In this document: positions 45,461 to 54,766 of the stretch, piece after piece
How the letters are laid out: every line of letters begins with the position of its first letter
How positions within the stretch are numbered: position 1 is the first letter of the stretch
From: Dasania marina DSM 21967
Lineage (GTDB): Bacteria > Pseudomonadota > Gammaproteobacteria > Pseudomonadales > Dasaniaceae
Direction of reading: 5' to 3'
Length of the DNA: 64,000 nucleotides
Assembly: GCF_000373485.1 (NCBI RefSeq)
Contig: NZ_KB891585.1
Coordinates: forward strand, 17,823-81,822
Notes under the pieces: generated by a model
Database searches by the model: none
The model's input: the letters and a program-made list of their open reading frames with translations, nothing else
What the model was told of the DNA's origin: nothing
Translations under genes and position numbers: made by a program

Positions 45461-45637
45461 TTAATGGTGCTGGTGGGCTTCTAGTTCTTGCAATAAGTTT
45501 TTTAGTGTTGCCAGTTCTTGCTCTTTATCTAGGCTAACTGCTCTGGTTTTTGCCACCAGCATATCGAGCTCTTCGGTGGTGATATGGTGGTGGGCTGCCT
45601 TATCTAAAATATCCTCTATTATGGTTTTCCTATTCAT
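45461..45637 (-). CDS. Small His-rich helical protein (58 aa), unknown function
   Basis: A 58-codon frame from ATG (45637) with a strong ribosome site GAGGTAGGT directly upstream. The protein is helical, with AAHHHITTEELDMLVAKTRA in the middle and HQHH at the C-terminus. I recognise no family. Ribosome site, clean frame and own convergent hairpin make it a believable gene. Confidence 0.6.
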   Translation of the reverse strand: MNRKTIIEDILDKAAHHHITTEELDMLVAKTRAVSLDKEQELATLKNLLQELEAHQHH

Positions 45638-45813
45638 ACCTACCTCTGTTACGGCTACTTCTGTCGATGGGCCACCGCGTTTACCCGGCAGCTAATTAAT
45701 CTGCAGGGAAAACACTGGCCATAGCTATAGAGTAATGGAAATACACCGTTATATTAGAACAATGGGCTATTAAGGGAGCTTGCTTAAGCCTTATGTGGTG
45801 TTGACTGTGAGGT

Positions 45814-46320
45814 TTAGCCGGCGGCTTGGTCGTAGCGCTCGCTGAGGGTGTCGTAAAATTGATCGCGCACCGTGCTGAGTTCTTTTTTAAAGGCAGTGGT
45901 TTGCTCGCTGCTGTGATATCGACCGGGGTAAAATTGTTTTCTAAACTGCGCCATTTTACCGGTGTATAGCTTCATGGATTTTTGTAGGCGCTTTTCTCCA
46001 AGCAACAGCAGCTTGGCATCGGCGACAGAGACTTGTTCAAAGACGTCTACAAATTGACCGCTAAGCTCATCCAGCTCTTTTTGCTGTTTCAGCGACATGC
46101 GATCAGCCTTGGGGCCTATTTCATTAATAAGCGAGGCATATTTCGAATAGGTGTGAGTGACCTTGCCCAGATGCTCGGCCACTTCTTCCAGCAGCGTAGT
46201 GCGGCGCTGGGATTTGTGCTCACTGACTAGGCGTAGCTTTTCTTTCACTGAAAAGTGAACGCTGAAGCCACCAAATAGCGCCCCCAGTACAAGCATGGCA
46301 ACGGTTTCTATAATTTCCAT
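45814..46320 (-). CDS. Membrane-anchored helical protein, unknown function
   Basis: A 168-residue protein with one N-terminal membrane helix (about 5-25, VAMLVLGALFGGFSVHF) and a long charged helical cytoplasmic part (coiled coil about 35-125). It resembles many small hypothetical proteins but no named family. It is upstream of nothing on its strand except the small protein gene 176 bp away. Confidence 0.6.
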   Translation of the reverse strand: MEIIETVAMLVLGALFGGFSVHFSVKEKLRLVSEHKSQRRTTLLEEVAEHLGKVTHTYSKYASLINEIGPKADRMSLKQQKELDELSGQFVDVFEQVSVADAKLLLLGEKRLQKSMKLYTGKMAQFRKQFYPGRYHSSEQTTAFKKELSTVRDQFYDTLSERYDQAAG

Positions 46321-46379
46321 AATTATTAATTCGTTATTGTGATTATGATAAATGCCAGCGCTGGGGGCTCTTTAATAGC

Positions 46380-46727
46380 CTACCCACCGCTGAGTTTCAC
46401 CTGATAGCCTTTGTCGGTTAACAGGGTTTTTATTAGTTCTCTTTGGTCGCCTTGAATTTCTACCACACCATCTTTAACCGCACCGCCGGTGCTGCAGCGC
46501 TGCTTAAGCTCTTTGGCCAAGATTTTTAGCTCCTTAGCGTTAAGGGGCAGGCCAGTAATTAGTGTCACGCCTTTACCTTTACGGCCTTTAGTCTCCCGCT
46601 GTATGCGTACTATGCCGTCACCTAGCGGGGTGCTATTTTTTAGCAGCTGACAACAGCATTGTTTAATGGGCTGTTGGCATTCGGGACAGATCTTACCGGC
46701 TTCAGTGGAGAATACCACACGCGTCAT
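46380..46727 (-). CDS. yciH: SUI1-domain translation factor YciH
   Basis: A 115-residue eIF1/SUI1-type protein. An N-terminal Cys cluster (CPECQQPIKQCCC) precedes the SUI1 fold (about 35-112: IQRETKGRKGKGVTLITGLPL, LKQRCSTGGAVKDGVVEIQG). YciH influences start-codon choice and represses translation under stress in E. coli. It is divergent from slyX. Confidence 0.93.
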   Translation of the reverse strand: MTRVVFSTEAGKICPECQQPIKQCCCQLLKNSTPLGDGIVRIQRETKGRKGKGVTLITGLPLNAKELKILAKELKQRCSTGGAVKDGVVEIQGDQRELIKTLLTDKGYQVKLSGG

Positions 46728-46834
46728 ATTGAATTCCTGTTGGTTTATTGTTGCAGAAGATTATAATGGCGCCAGTGGCGATCCGGAACCCCTGGCGTTG
46801 TCATCCTTAAACAATAATGCATAAGGTCTATACT

Positions 46835-47062
46835 GTGACAGAGTCTACAAGTGATAACGAGGTACGTGAGCAATTGTATGAACTACAGTCGCAATTGGCA
46901 TTTCAAGAGGATACTATTCATACGCTTAATCAGATTGTGACCGAGCAGCAGCAACAATTAGCGCGGCTTAATGAGATGATCAACCAAGTAAAATCGCAAC
47001 TGGAGTCCTCTGCAGATAATCAAGCCGGCCCAGCCTCGCTAGAGCGGCCCCCGCATTATTGA
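46835..47062 (+). CDS. slyX: SlyX family protein
   Basis: A short coiled-coil protein (75 residues from the GTG at 46835) with the family core YELQSQLAFQEDTIHTLNQI and the typical end RPPHY. I prefer the GTG because AAGG lies 8 bp before it; the ATG at 46817 has no ribosome site. The function of SlyX is unknown. Confidence 0.88.
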   Translation: MTESTSDNEVREQLYELQSQLAFQEDTIHTLNQIVTEQQQQLARLNEMINQVKSQLESSADNQAGPASLERPPHY

Positions 47063-47210
47063 TTTTATTGATAATTCGGGTTGAACAGCGCACAGTCTGA
47101 GCTAAGCTTAGTCTTACTGTAGTCGCTTGACAGGCTAAATAACATTACAATAAGTACATAACAGCAAGTGCCACACAAAATTAATAATAGGGCGCTGTAT
47201 ATGGAGTTTT

Positions 47211-47816
47211 ATGTCAGCTATAGCATTCAATGAAGATATCCGTGATGGCATACAAGAGGTAGCCAATATTGCTGTGGGTATGGCCGCCAAGAATATTGCC
47301 AAAAGTTTCTCTGCCTTTGTTGAGCTACCCATACCACAAGTACACCTGATTGAAGCCGTCGATATCCAAATGGCTTTGGGGGCGGTATTTAGTGGTGAGT
47401 CAGTTACCGCTGTAACACAGCCCTTTTATGCCAGTAATATTAGCGGCGAGGCTTTGTTACTATTTTCTGATACCAATATGGAAGCCTTATCAGCTCTTAT
47501 GGGCTATGAGCCCGGCTATCAGCATAATGAGGTTGAGCTGGTGCTTGAAATGGCCTCGTTACTTAACGGCTCCTGTGTTACCGGGTTTTGTTCGCAGTTG
47601 GATATCAGCGTGTTACTTAAACACCCTGAGGTTTATGGTCGTAATACGTCACTGGCCAGCGTTTTACAGCAGCAAAACTTCCCTTGGAAACAGACTCTGG
47701 CTATAGAGCTTAACTACAGTTTCGAAGGCTATGATATTAGCTGCGACTTAATACTTTTGTTTCATGAAGATTCGCTGCCTAGTCTTTATGAAAGCGTACA
47801 ATTTTTGATTGATTAA
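47211..47816 (+). CDS. CheC/CheX-like phosphatase-family protein
   Basis: A 201-residue protein of the CheC/CheX fold. The first signature helix EVANIAVGMAAKNIAK keeps the E-x-x-N pair of the phosphatase site; the second helix reads EMASLLNGSC, with Ser where Asn is expected, so only one site may be active. CheC/CheX proteins dephosphorylate CheY. The gene lies 15 bp before a diguanylate cyclase, so here it may tune that enzyme or its response regulator rather than chemotaxis. A TGGAG site is before the ATG. Confidence 0.75.
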   Translation: MSAIAFNEDIRDGIQEVANIAVGMAAKNIAKSFSAFVELPIPQVHLIEAVDIQMALGAVFSGESVTAVTQPFYASNISGEALLLFSDTNMEALSALMGYEPGYQHNEVELVLEMASLLNGSCVTGFCSQLDISVLLKHPEVYGRNTSLASVLQQQNFPWKQTLAIELNYSFEGYDISCDLILLFHEDSLPSLYESVQFLID

Positions 47817-47831
47817 GAGCCCTCTTTCCTT

Positions 47832-48797
47832 ATGGATACTTCAACCTTCCAAGAATTACACTGGCTATTGGATATCATCCAAAGTGCTGACATAGGCATA
47901 GTGGTTGTTGATAAAGATCTCAATATAGAAATCTTTAACCGCTTTATGCAGGTACATAGCAATATTGTGGCTGAAAAAACCATAGGGCAAAAAATCATTG
48001 AGGTTTTCCCTTATTTAAATGATGAGTGGTTTACCCGTAGGGTTAATTCCGTTTTTGAGCTGGGTATACCGGTATACACCACTTTCCAGCAGCGCGATAA
48101 TTTATTTGATTTCCGCCTGCGCTTGCCTATACATCATGCCAATAGCCAGATGTATCAAAACACTACCTTTGTGCCTTTGCGTTCGTCTACTGATGTAGTG
48201 GAGAAAGTGGCCATTATTGTCTACGACGAAACCGCCATGGCTATTAGCCAGGGTAAGTTACATGAAGCTAAAGATGAGTTGTTAATACTTAGCCGCACCG
48301 ATGCATTAACCACACTGAATAACCGCGGTTATTGGGAGGAGCGTTTAAAAGAAGAGTTTAAACGTAATAAGCGTTCTACTGAGCCTGTGTCCTTGGTTAT
48401 TTTTGATATAGATCACTTTAAGCGAATTAACGATACCTATGGCCATTCTGTTGGTGATGATGCCATACGCTATATTGCCGAGGCATTACTCTATGAGACT
48501 AGGGAGGTGGATATTAGCGGTCGTTATGGTGGTGAGGAGTTTACCGTTATCTTGCCTAACACCGATATTGAGGGGGCAACAATCTTTTGTGAGCGCTTTC
48601 GCGAGCGAGTGGCGGCTAATGTGGTAAAAAGTGGTGGCCACGAGGTGAGTTTTACTATTAGTTTAGGGGTGTGTTTGTTAGGGGAGAGTATAGACAGCGC
48701 CCACAGCTGGCTGGTCAATGCCGATGCGGCCCTCTATGAAGCCAAAGAAAGCGGTAGAAATAAAACGGTTATCTACAAGCCTGCTGTAGCTGTTTAA
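47832..48797 (+). CDS. PAS-GGDEF diguanylate cyclase
   Basis: A 321-residue soluble protein: an N-terminal PAS-like sensor domain (about 10-125), a linker helix, then a GGDEF domain (about 155-315). The active site is intact as GGEEF near 234. The inhibitory site RxxD (REVD) sits five residues before it, so product inhibition by c-di-GMP is expected. It makes c-di-GMP from GTP. It is in an operon with the CheX-like gene. Confidence 0.95.
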   Translation: MDTSTFQELHWLLDIIQSADIGIVVVDKDLNIEIFNRFMQVHSNIVAEKTIGQKIIEVFPYLNDEWFTRRVNSVFELGIPVYTTFQQRDNLFDFRLRLPIHHANSQMYQNTTFVPLRSSTDVVEKVAIIVYDETAMAISQGKLHEAKDELLILSRTDALTTLNNRGYWEERLKEEFKRNKRSTEPVSLVIFDIDHFKRINDTYGHSVGDDAIRYIAEALLYETREVDISGRYGGEEFTVILPNTDIEGATIFCERFRERVAANVVKSGGHEVSFTISLGVCLLGESIDSAHSWLVNADAALYEAKESGRNKTVIYKPAVAV

Positions 48798-48805
48798 TCG
48801 ATAAT

Positions 48806-48847
48806 CAATCAAAAAAAATCCCGCAAAGGCGGGATTTTTTTTGATTG
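48806..48847. terminator. Bidirectional rho-independent terminator
   Basis: A perfect 19-pair palindrome whose core is ATCCCGC-AAAG-GCGGGAT, flanked by A8 and T8 runs. It serves both the diguanylate cyclase (plus) and the cold-shock gene (minus). Confidence 0.95.
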
Positions 48848-48873
48848 AAGCTAAGCGTTTAATTGATAGACGC

Positions 48874-49278
48874 TTAGTTTTTAGAGAGCGGCTCTACATC
48901 GTCAGCTTGTGGGCCTTTATCACCTTCAGATACTCTAAAGGATACGGTTTGGCCTTCATGTAAAATGCGGCGGCCCTTACCTTTGATGGAACGAAAGTGC
49001 ACAAAAACATCATCGCCATTTTGGCGCGTGACAAAGCCATAGCCCTTGCTGACATTAAACCATTTTACCGTGCCTTCCTCTTTTGGTACTGAGGAAAACT
49101 CTATGCCGTCAAACAATGGGTTAACAAAGCTGGCAATAGCAAATAGTGCAAATAGTGTCCAGAACTCGCTGGCATTAAAGCTAAAGCTGTCCAGGTTACC
49201 TAGTTCGGCCAAATCAAAAATAACAGTCGCTAAAAAGGCCAATAAGGCGCTGAATACAAGTCGTAATAGTGGGATCAT
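48874..49278 (-). CDS. Membrane-anchored cold-shock-domain protein
   Basis: A 134-residue protein with two N-terminal membrane helices (about 3-21 and 38-56) followed by a complete cold-shock domain (about 66-130). The domain keeps both RNA-binding motifs, KGYGFVTR (RNP1) and VFVHFRSI (RNP2), and the start EGTVKWFN. Ordinary Csp proteins are about 70 residues and soluble, so the membrane part is the unusual feature. It would place nucleic-acid binding at the cytoplasmic face. Confidence 0.9.
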   Translation of the reverse strand: MIPLLRLVFSALLAFLATVIFDLAELGNLDSFSFNASEFWTLFALFAIASFVNPLFDGIEFSSVPKEEGTVKWFNVSKGYGFVTRQNGDDVFVHFRSIKGKGRRILHEGQTVSFRVSEGDKGPQADDVEPLSKN

Positions 49279-49517
49279 GATCGTCTTCTTATATAAATGG
49301 TCGTTAAAAAATAATTAATAGCCGCTCTTTAAAGAGAGCGATAGTAGGCTATTAAACGCGTTCGCGGCCAGTTTAACACGAGCTGAATTGAATAGGTATG
49401 CGCTAAGGGCGGCAATTAAAGATAATAAAATCAATGGCTAAGTGCATTAGCTATTGGCGTAAGCCCTACGGGCTTGCTAAGCTCAAACAAACTTAATACA
49501 GGTAAAATAATTGACTA

Positions 49518-49542
49518 ACGGCGCTGTGATGGATGGCGCCGT
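49518..49542 (+). promoter_or_regulatory. Leader hairpin before PP2C gene
   Basis: Perfect seven-pair stem ACGGCGC-N11-GCGCCGT ends 10 bp before the start codon, close enough to affect ribosome access. Confidence 0.35.
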
Positions 49543-49552
49543 ACCGGCATAA

Positions 49553-50515
49553 ATGAATAGGCAGGGAATGATTCAGTTTTTTGGTGCTACCGATAAAGGT
49601 AACCGCAAGCATAATGAAGATTGCTTTGCGGCAGATAATGAACTGGGCTTGGGCTTAGTGGCTGATGGCATGGGCGGCTATGCCTGTGGTGAGGTGGCCA
49701 GCGCCTTGGTGCGGGAAACCCTGGTGGATGCTTTAATACATCAGCAAGGCTTATCAGAGGCGATAGTGCGAGCCCACTACCTGATACGCAGTGAGTGCAT
49801 TGAAGACCCTACTAAAAACGGCATGGGCTCTACTGTGGTGGCGGCAAAGTCACAGGGTAATGGCTATGAAATTGCTTGGGTAGGGGATAGCCGTGCGTAT
49901 ATATGGGACGGCGAGCTAAAGCAAATTACCCGTGATCATTCTTATGTGGAGTCTTTACTAGCGGCAGGCAGCATAAGCAGCGCAGAGGCTAAAGTGCATC
50001 CCAATCGTAATCTAATTACTCAGGCTGTGGGCGTTGCCGGCGAGGAGGGTTTAGAGGTTAGTGTGGTTAATGGCCAGCTGGCGGCGGGGCAGATGTTAGT
50101 GCTGTGCAGTGACGGCTTGGTTGACGAAGTCTCTGATGTGGAGATTGCCACCTTGCTCAATGAGAGCGATGACGGTCAGACTTTAGTGGATGTGTTGATA
50201 CAGGCCGCGGTGGCGGCAGGTGGTCGCGACAATATCAGTGTTGTTATCGCCCAGGCCGATGCTATGTTGGCAGAGCATGACGATGATGCGATAGAGCCCT
50301 TTGTGGTGTGTACTACGCGTTTAGATGGTGTAACTCAGCGCCACCCTTTACCCGACGAGTTGGTGGCAAATAACTATAAGGGTATAGCGATAACTACTGA
50401 TAGCGAAGAGCCCGAATATAGGGATAATGGCGCAGGCTTGAGGATCAATTATTTCCTCTTAGCGATAGGCGCAGCCGTATTGTTATGCGCAATCTTGCTA
50501 TGGAAAGGCGTTTAA
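49553..50515 (+). CDS. PP2C-type Ser/Thr protein phosphatase
   Basis: A 320-residue Stp1-like phosphatase with metal-binding Asp residues visible in [30 protein letters not shown] and GGRDNISVV. The catalytic domain covers about 8-250. Unlike most stand-alone Stp1 proteins it has an acidic linker and a C-terminal membrane helix (about 298-319). The first ATG is taken; one five codons later (49568) is also possible. The only kinase seen in the window, also C-terminally anchored, is at the left edge, so a functional pair is only a guess. Confidence 0.9.
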   Translation: MNRQGMIQFFGATDKGNRKHNEDCFAADNELGLGLVADGMGGYACGEVASALVRETLVDALIHQQGLSEAIVRAHYLIRSECIEDPTKNGMGSTVVAAKSQGNGYEIAWVGDSRAYIWDGELKQITRDHSYVESLLAAGSISSAEAKVHPNRNLITQAVGVAGEEGLEVSVVNGQLAAGQMLVLCSDGLVDEVSDVEIATLLNESDDGQTLVDVLIQAAVAAGGRDNISVVIAQADAMLAEHDDDAIEPFVVCTTRLDGVTQRHPLPDELVANNYKGIAITTDSEEPEYRDNGAGLRINYFLLAIGAAVLLCAILLWKGV

Positions 50516-50553
50516 ACGTAGTACTCCTTAATTCCTTACTGTACAGGGTTAAT

Positions 50554-52404
50554 ATGAAGCTCCCGAATTTCTCTATCAAGCAAAGCTTGATTTTTATTGC
50601 CGTAATCACCCTATTGGGTCTTAGCATCATAGCGGTAAGTACGCTTAAAACTCTTTCAGATATTAATAAGCTGCATCAAAGCCGGGTGTTATTGGATGAA
50701 TATCATGCCAGCCTATTGACTTTGCGCCGCCATGAAAAAGATTTTCAAAGCCGCTTACAACTGCGTTATGTTCAGCATTTTAATCAAACCATGGCGCAGG
50801 CCTTACAGCAAAAGAGCAGCCTTGCTGGCTTGTTACGTACGCTGGATATAGATGCCCAGATACTAGATTCTCAAACAGCCTCCCTTAATGCCTATAGTGA
50901 GCAATTTGCCCGCTACGCCGCTTTACAGCAAACCATAGGTTTAGATTCGGAATCTGGTCTATATGGGAGATTGCGTGCAGCCATACATGGTGTAGAGCGC
51001 TTACTGGATTCGGAATCAGAGGCTAGAGCTGAAATGCTGATGTTAAGGCGGCATGAAAAAGATTTTATGCTGCGCCGGGATGTAAAGTATGTGGGAAAAT
51101 TTGATAGCAGTCGCGAACAGTTCGCCACCTTACTAGCTGATAATAAAACGCTAATGCAAGGATTGGCCGTGTATGCCCAATCTTTTCATGCATTAGTCGA
51201 TAAGGAGCAGGAAAAAGGGCTGGATGCCAACAGCGGTGCCAGTGGTAAAATGAGAGACGCCGTGCATCAGGTGGAAGAGGATTTTACCGTGATGCGCGAG
51301 TCTGTCGAACAGGCGGTGGAGCACGGTTTTGAACAGGCCCACAACACTATGTTAATGGCTTTATTGGCTATAGCTGTTGTGCTTTTAGTATTGGTGCTAT
51401 TCGTGGCGCGCCGCATAGTCAGAGCCTTATCGCAATTTAATACAGAAATACTATCGATTATTGATGACAAGGATTTAACCCGTCAGGTTACCGTGCAGGG
51501 TGGTAGTGAAATCGCGCAGGTAGCCACGGCCTTTAATGCGTTAATTGCAAATTTGCATAATATTATAGGTGCTATTTATAAAGCTTCAGACCACATGGCT
51601 GCCGCGGCCACTGAGATGTCGACTATTTCGGATAAAGTTAATAATGCGTCTAAAGAGCAGAGTGTCGAGGTTGATCAGGCGGCGGTGGCGGTGACGGAAA
51701 TGTCACAAACCATACAAGAGATTGCCAGAAATGCTGCCAGCGCTGCCGACAGCGTCAATATGGTACACGAGCAGTTGCAAGAAGGGGTTAGAGTGGGCGG
51801 CGACGCTCGTGACAATATCCAGTTGCTCACTCAAGAAGTGCAAGAAGCGGCCTCCGCTATACTGGAACTTGAAAAAAACAGCAAAAACATTGGTCAGGTT
51901 TTAGACGCCATCCAGAATGTGGCTGAACAAACCAACCTGTTGGCGCTGAACGCCGCGATAGAGGCCGCGAGGGCCGGTGAGCAGGGCAGGGGTTTTGCGG
52001 TAGTTGCTGATGAGGTAAGAACACTCGCCCGACGTACGCAGGAATCTACGGAAACTATTAGGCTAACCATAGTTGAGTTTCAGCAGGGCACTAACGACGT
52101 GGTGCAAACCGTGAATAAGTCAAATGAACGCGCAGAAGTGGGTATAGCTAAGGTCACTAGGTCCACTGAGATTTTGAATGAAATCTCCGTTATGGTAAGT
52201 GGCATGAGTGGTATGAATATGCAGATTGCTGCCGCCTCGGAAGAGCAGAGTGTAGCTTCCAATGAAATCAGTCGCAATGTCACCCGAGTATCAGACCTGT
52301 CCGTGAATGTGCGCAGTCAAACACAGTTGGCAGCCAAGGCCAGTGCCGAGTTAACACGACTGGGTGATTCGCTCTGCGATATGGTTAAGGTCTTTAAGCT
52401 CTAA
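50554..52404 (+). CDS. Methyl-accepting chemotaxis protein with bimodular helical sensor
   Basis: A 616-residue chemoreceptor. First membrane helix about 11-31, a long all-helical periplasmic domain (about 32-262), second helix about 266-288, HAMP, then the cytoplasmic signalling hairpin (about 370-616) with the conserved tip [20 protein letters not shown]. The periplasmic part contains the same motif twice, [12 protein letters not shown] and [12 protein letters not shown], as in HBM sensor domains that bind small organic acids. No C-terminal CheR pentapeptide. I use the ATG at 50554; the open frame extends back into the phosphatase gene. Confidence 0.92.
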   Translation: MKLPNFSIKQSLIFIAVITLLGLSIIAVSTLKTLSDINKLHQSRVLLDEYHASLLTLRRHEKDFQSRLQLRYVQHFNQTMAQALQQKSSLAGLLRTLDIDAQILDSQTASLNAYSEQFARYAALQQTIGLDSESGLYGRLRAAIHGVERLLDSESEARAEMLMLRRHEKDFMLRRDVKYVGKFDSSREQFATLLADNKTLMQGLAVYAQSFHALVDKEQEKGLDANSGASGKMRDAVHQVEEDFTVMRESVEQAVEHGFEQAHNTMLMALLAIAVVLLVLVLFVARRIVRALSQFNTEILSIIDDKDLTRQVTVQGGSEIAQVATAFNALIANLHNIIGAIYKASDHMAAAATEMSTISDKVNNASKEQSVEVDQAAVAVTEMSQTIQEIARNAASAADSVNMVHEQLQEGVRVGGDARDNIQLLTQEVQEAASAILELEKNSKNIGQVLDAIQNVAEQTNLLALNAAIEAARAGEQGRGFAVVADEVRTLARRTQESTETIRLTIVEFQQGTNDVVQTVNKSNERAEVGIAKVTRSTEILNEISVMVSGMSGMNMQIAAASEEQSVASNEISRNVTRVSDLSVNVRSQTQLAAKASAELTRLGDSLCDMVKVFKL

Positions 52405-52615
52405 ACGTGTAAGAACAGTAACGGCGCTAGTGCGGGATGTTAAAGAAAAGTAGTGTTTCCTAGCGCTATTGATAGCCTTTGTTGATCAATAATGGCTGCT
52501 TAACGTTCCACTTTCGCGTAAAATACCCCGCAATTAGAAACCACTATTAACCGTCGGCGATTCGCAGCGCTGGCTATAATGATACGTATTTTTTATCGAC
52601 AAAGGTTTGGTCTAC

Positions 52616-53488
52616 ATGAATATTGATGGGAAGCAGGTGGCAGCGGATTTACGCCTAGTATTGGCACAAGAGGTGGCGGAGCTAAAAAAGCAAACAGGTA
52701 TTACGCCAGGGTTAACCGTTGTATTAGTAGGCGAAGACCCTGCCAGCCAAGTGTACGTGCGTAATAAGGTTAAGCAGACTCAAGAAGTGGGTATGATTAG
52801 CAACGAGTTCCGTCTGGCGGCCGACACCTCGCAAGATGTGCTATTGGCCAAGTTGGACGAGCTTAACAATGACCCCACTGTGCACGGTATTTTAGTCCAG
52901 TTGCCACTGCCCAAACACATAGACGAAAGTCTGATTATAGAAAGTATAGTCCCCGAAAAAGACGTAGACGGTTTTCACGCGATGAACTCTGGCCGCCTGA
53001 TGAATGGTGATGCAGGTGCACTAGTGCCTTGTACGCCCCAAGGTTGTGTGATTTTAGCGAAGAAGCACCTAGGTGATGATTTATCCGGCAAGCATGCGGT
53101 GATAATAGGGCGTTCAAATATAGTCGGCAAGCCGGTTGCCATGTTGCTGCTACAGGAAAGTTGCACCGTGACTATTGCCCATTCGCGCACCAAAGACTTA
53201 CCTGCGCTGTGCCGCCAAGCCGATATTTTAGTGGCAGCAGTGGGTCGCCCAGAAATGGTGAAAGGCGATTGGATTAAGCCCGGCGCTACCGTGATTGATG
53301 TGGGTATTAACCGTATAGAAACCGAAGATGGCAAAACCCGTTTAGTGGGGGATGTGGACTTTGCTGAGGCCGAGAAAGTTGCCGGGGCGATTACCCCTGT
53401 ACCCGGTGGTGTCGGCCCCATGACCATAGCCTGTTTATTAAAAAACACCATAGAAGCTGCGCGTCGCTTTGGTGTGCGCGCACAATAA
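52616..53488 (+). CDS. folD: Methylene-THF dehydrogenase / methenyl-THF cyclohydrolase
   Basis: Bifunctional one-carbon enzyme making 10-formyl-THF for purines and fMet. The catalytic Lys region is YVRNKVKQ, the substrate region [11 protein letters not shown] and the NADP loop [16 protein letters not shown] use the ATG at 52616 (290 residues) with AAAGG upstream. RidA follows 30 bp later. Confidence 0.97.
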   Translation: MNIDGKQVAADLRLVLAQEVAELKKQTGITPGLTVVLVGEDPASQVYVRNKVKQTQEVGMISNEFRLAADTSQDVLLAKLDELNNDPTVHGILVQLPLPKHIDESLIIESIVPEKDVDGFHAMNSGRLMNGDAGALVPCTPQGCVILAKKHLGDDLSGKHAVIIGRSNIVGKPVAMLLLQESCTVTIAHSRTKDLPALCRQADILVAAVGRPEMVKGDWIKPGATVIDVGINRIETEDGKTRLVGDVDFAEAEKVAGAITPVPGGVGPMTIACLLKNTIEAARRFGVRAQ

Positions 53489-53518
53489 TAGAGTAGAAAT
53501 AATCTTAGGAGTTTTACC

Positions 53519-53902
53519 ATGATAGAAACCATATCCACAGATCGTGCGCCAGCAGCCATAGGCCCTTATTCACAGGCTAAAAAAGTAGGCAATACCTTGT
53601 ATTGTTCAGGCCAAATTCCGTTGTGCCCTAAGACGGGTGAAATGCTAGGTGGTGATGATGTGGCCAGTCAAGCCAAGCAATCTTTAGAGAATTTAAAAGC
53701 GGTGCTAGAGGCGGGCGGTAGTTCTATGGATAAAGTGGTTAAGACCACTTGCTACTTAGTCAGCATGAATGACTTTGCGGCGTTTAATGCCGTTTATGCC
53801 GAGTACTTTGGCGACGCGGTACCGGCTAGAGCTTGTGTTGCGGTGGCTGAATTACCTAAAGGCGCGCTATGCGAGCTGGATGCAATAGCCATCGTAGGCT
53901 AG
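53519..53902 (+). CDS. ridA: RidA family enamine/imine deaminase
   Basis: A 127-residue RidA protein that hydrolyses reactive enamine/imine products of PLP enzymes. The conserved Arg sits in VPARACVAVAELPKGALCE, and IGPYSQA is the N-terminal motif. AGGAG precedes the ATG. It is encoded just after folD. Confidence 0.95.
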   Translation: MIETISTDRAPAAIGPYSQAKKVGNTLYCSGQIPLCPKTGEMLGGDDVASQAKQSLENLKAVLEAGGSSMDKVVKTTCYLVSMNDFAAFNAVYAEYFGDAVPARACVAVAELPKGALCELDAIAIVG

Positions 53903-53953
53903 TGTGCTTTAGGCTCACTGGCTAGCTACACGCCCGCTCGTGCGCTATGAATC

Positions 53954-53976
53954 GCCAGCCTAAGGTTTAGGCTGGC
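53954..53976. terminator. Hairpin terminator between ridA and tetR
   Basis: Perfect ten-pair stem GCCAGCCTAA-GGT-TTAGGCTGGC followed by a T-rich stretch in the plus direction. It overlaps the last codons of the convergent TetR gene. Confidence 0.65.
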
Positions 53977-54583
53977 TGATTATTCTTTCTATCAAGCTGT
54001 ATAAATGTTGCTTATAGAGTTTCATTGATTCCTCTAAATCTCGTTCATTTAAATGCCCCAGGTCGTAGTAGCTAATATTGTTCATCTTATAAATTAAGCG
54101 GCCACTGTTAAGTAGGCTGGACTCCGGCCATTTTGAACCATAAAAAGAGAATGCCTTGGCATAGAATGCGGCAATGCGTTGTTCGTGCTCCAGCTCCATG
54201 GCCATCAGGTCTTCGTTGGTGTATATCGCATAATCCAGCGCTCTGACCAGTTTTACATGGTGGGTGTCGGTAATCAGTTCGTTGTCCATTACGTCAAACA
54301 ACTGCTGCCAGCCCATGTTAGGCATTAGGCTTTCGTAGCGCTGACAGCCCTCTATTACTTCGTCCAACATTTTCCGATTGATGGCATACACTAGGGATTC
54401 TTTATTAGGAAAGTACTGGTATAGCGACGCAATATTAATGTCGGCATCTTTGGCTACGCGGTTGGTGGAGAAATTATCATAGCCTTCATTGGCAAGCAGG
54501 GTTTCGGCCGCCGTTAAAATATCGGCAACACGCTGTTTGGCGCGGGCTTGTTTCGGTGTTTTTCTGGGTTGTACCACGGGCAC
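53960..54583 (-). CDS. TetR-family transcriptional regulator
   Basis: A 207-residue regulator. The helix-turn-helix is near 17-65 (ILTAAETLLANEGYDNFSTN, IASLYQYFPNKESLVYAI), and the rest is a ligand-binding helical domain. It is divergent from two amidohydrolase genes with a 183-bp spacer containing a dyad and a good promoter, so it most likely represses them. The effector is probably the amidohydrolase substrate or product (inference). Confidence 0.92.
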   Translation of the reverse strand: MPVVQPRKTPKQARAKQRVADILTAAETLLANEGYDNFSTNRVAKDADINIASLYQYFPNKESLVYAINRKMLDEVIEGCQRYESLMPNMGWQQLFDVMDNELITDTHHVKLVRALDYAIYTNEDLMAMELEHEQRIAAFYAKAFSFYGSKWPESSLLNSGRLIYKMNNISYYDLGHLNERDLEESMKLYKQHLYSLIERIISQPKP

Positions 54584-54661
54584 TCACTTTTGTTGGTTTG
54601 TAAGCTAATGTAAGCAGCGCGCTAGTTTAACCAGCTAAGACGCTCGCCACAAGTTATATTG

Positions 54662-54675
54662 TAAGCTTTAGCTTA
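54662..54675. promoter_or_regulatory. Candidate TetR operator
   Basis: Dyad TAAGCT-TT-AGCTTA lies 7 bp upstream of the -35 element of the amidohydrolase promoter. Partial copies (TAAGC, AAAGCTTA) recur at 54601-54615 and near 54725, as expected for a clustered operator. Confidence 0.45.
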
Positions 54676-54682
54676 TTTACTG

Positions 54683-54711
54683 TTGACCCTTGGCGGTTGT
54701 TTGCCTATGCT
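54683..54711 (+). promoter_or_regulatory. Sigma-70 promoter for the amidohydrolase operon
   Basis: TTGACC -35, 17-base spacer, TATGCT -10, about 55 bp before the chosen start. Both elements are close to consensus. Confidence 0.6.
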
Positions 54712-54766
54712 GCTAAAAATAGTTAAAGCTTATATTTTTAACAAACTACGCATAAGGGTAATGATA

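Noticed and set aside
47127..47155. TTGACA promoter before the CheX-like gene
   Set aside because: The -35 is perfect, but the hexamer 17 bases on (ATAAGT) is poor and TACAAT is only 13 bases away.
52417..52475. GCGCTAG ... CTAGCGC inverted repeat after the chemoreceptor gene
   Set aside because: The arms are 7 bp and more than 30 bp apart, without a T run; not supportable as terminator or operator.
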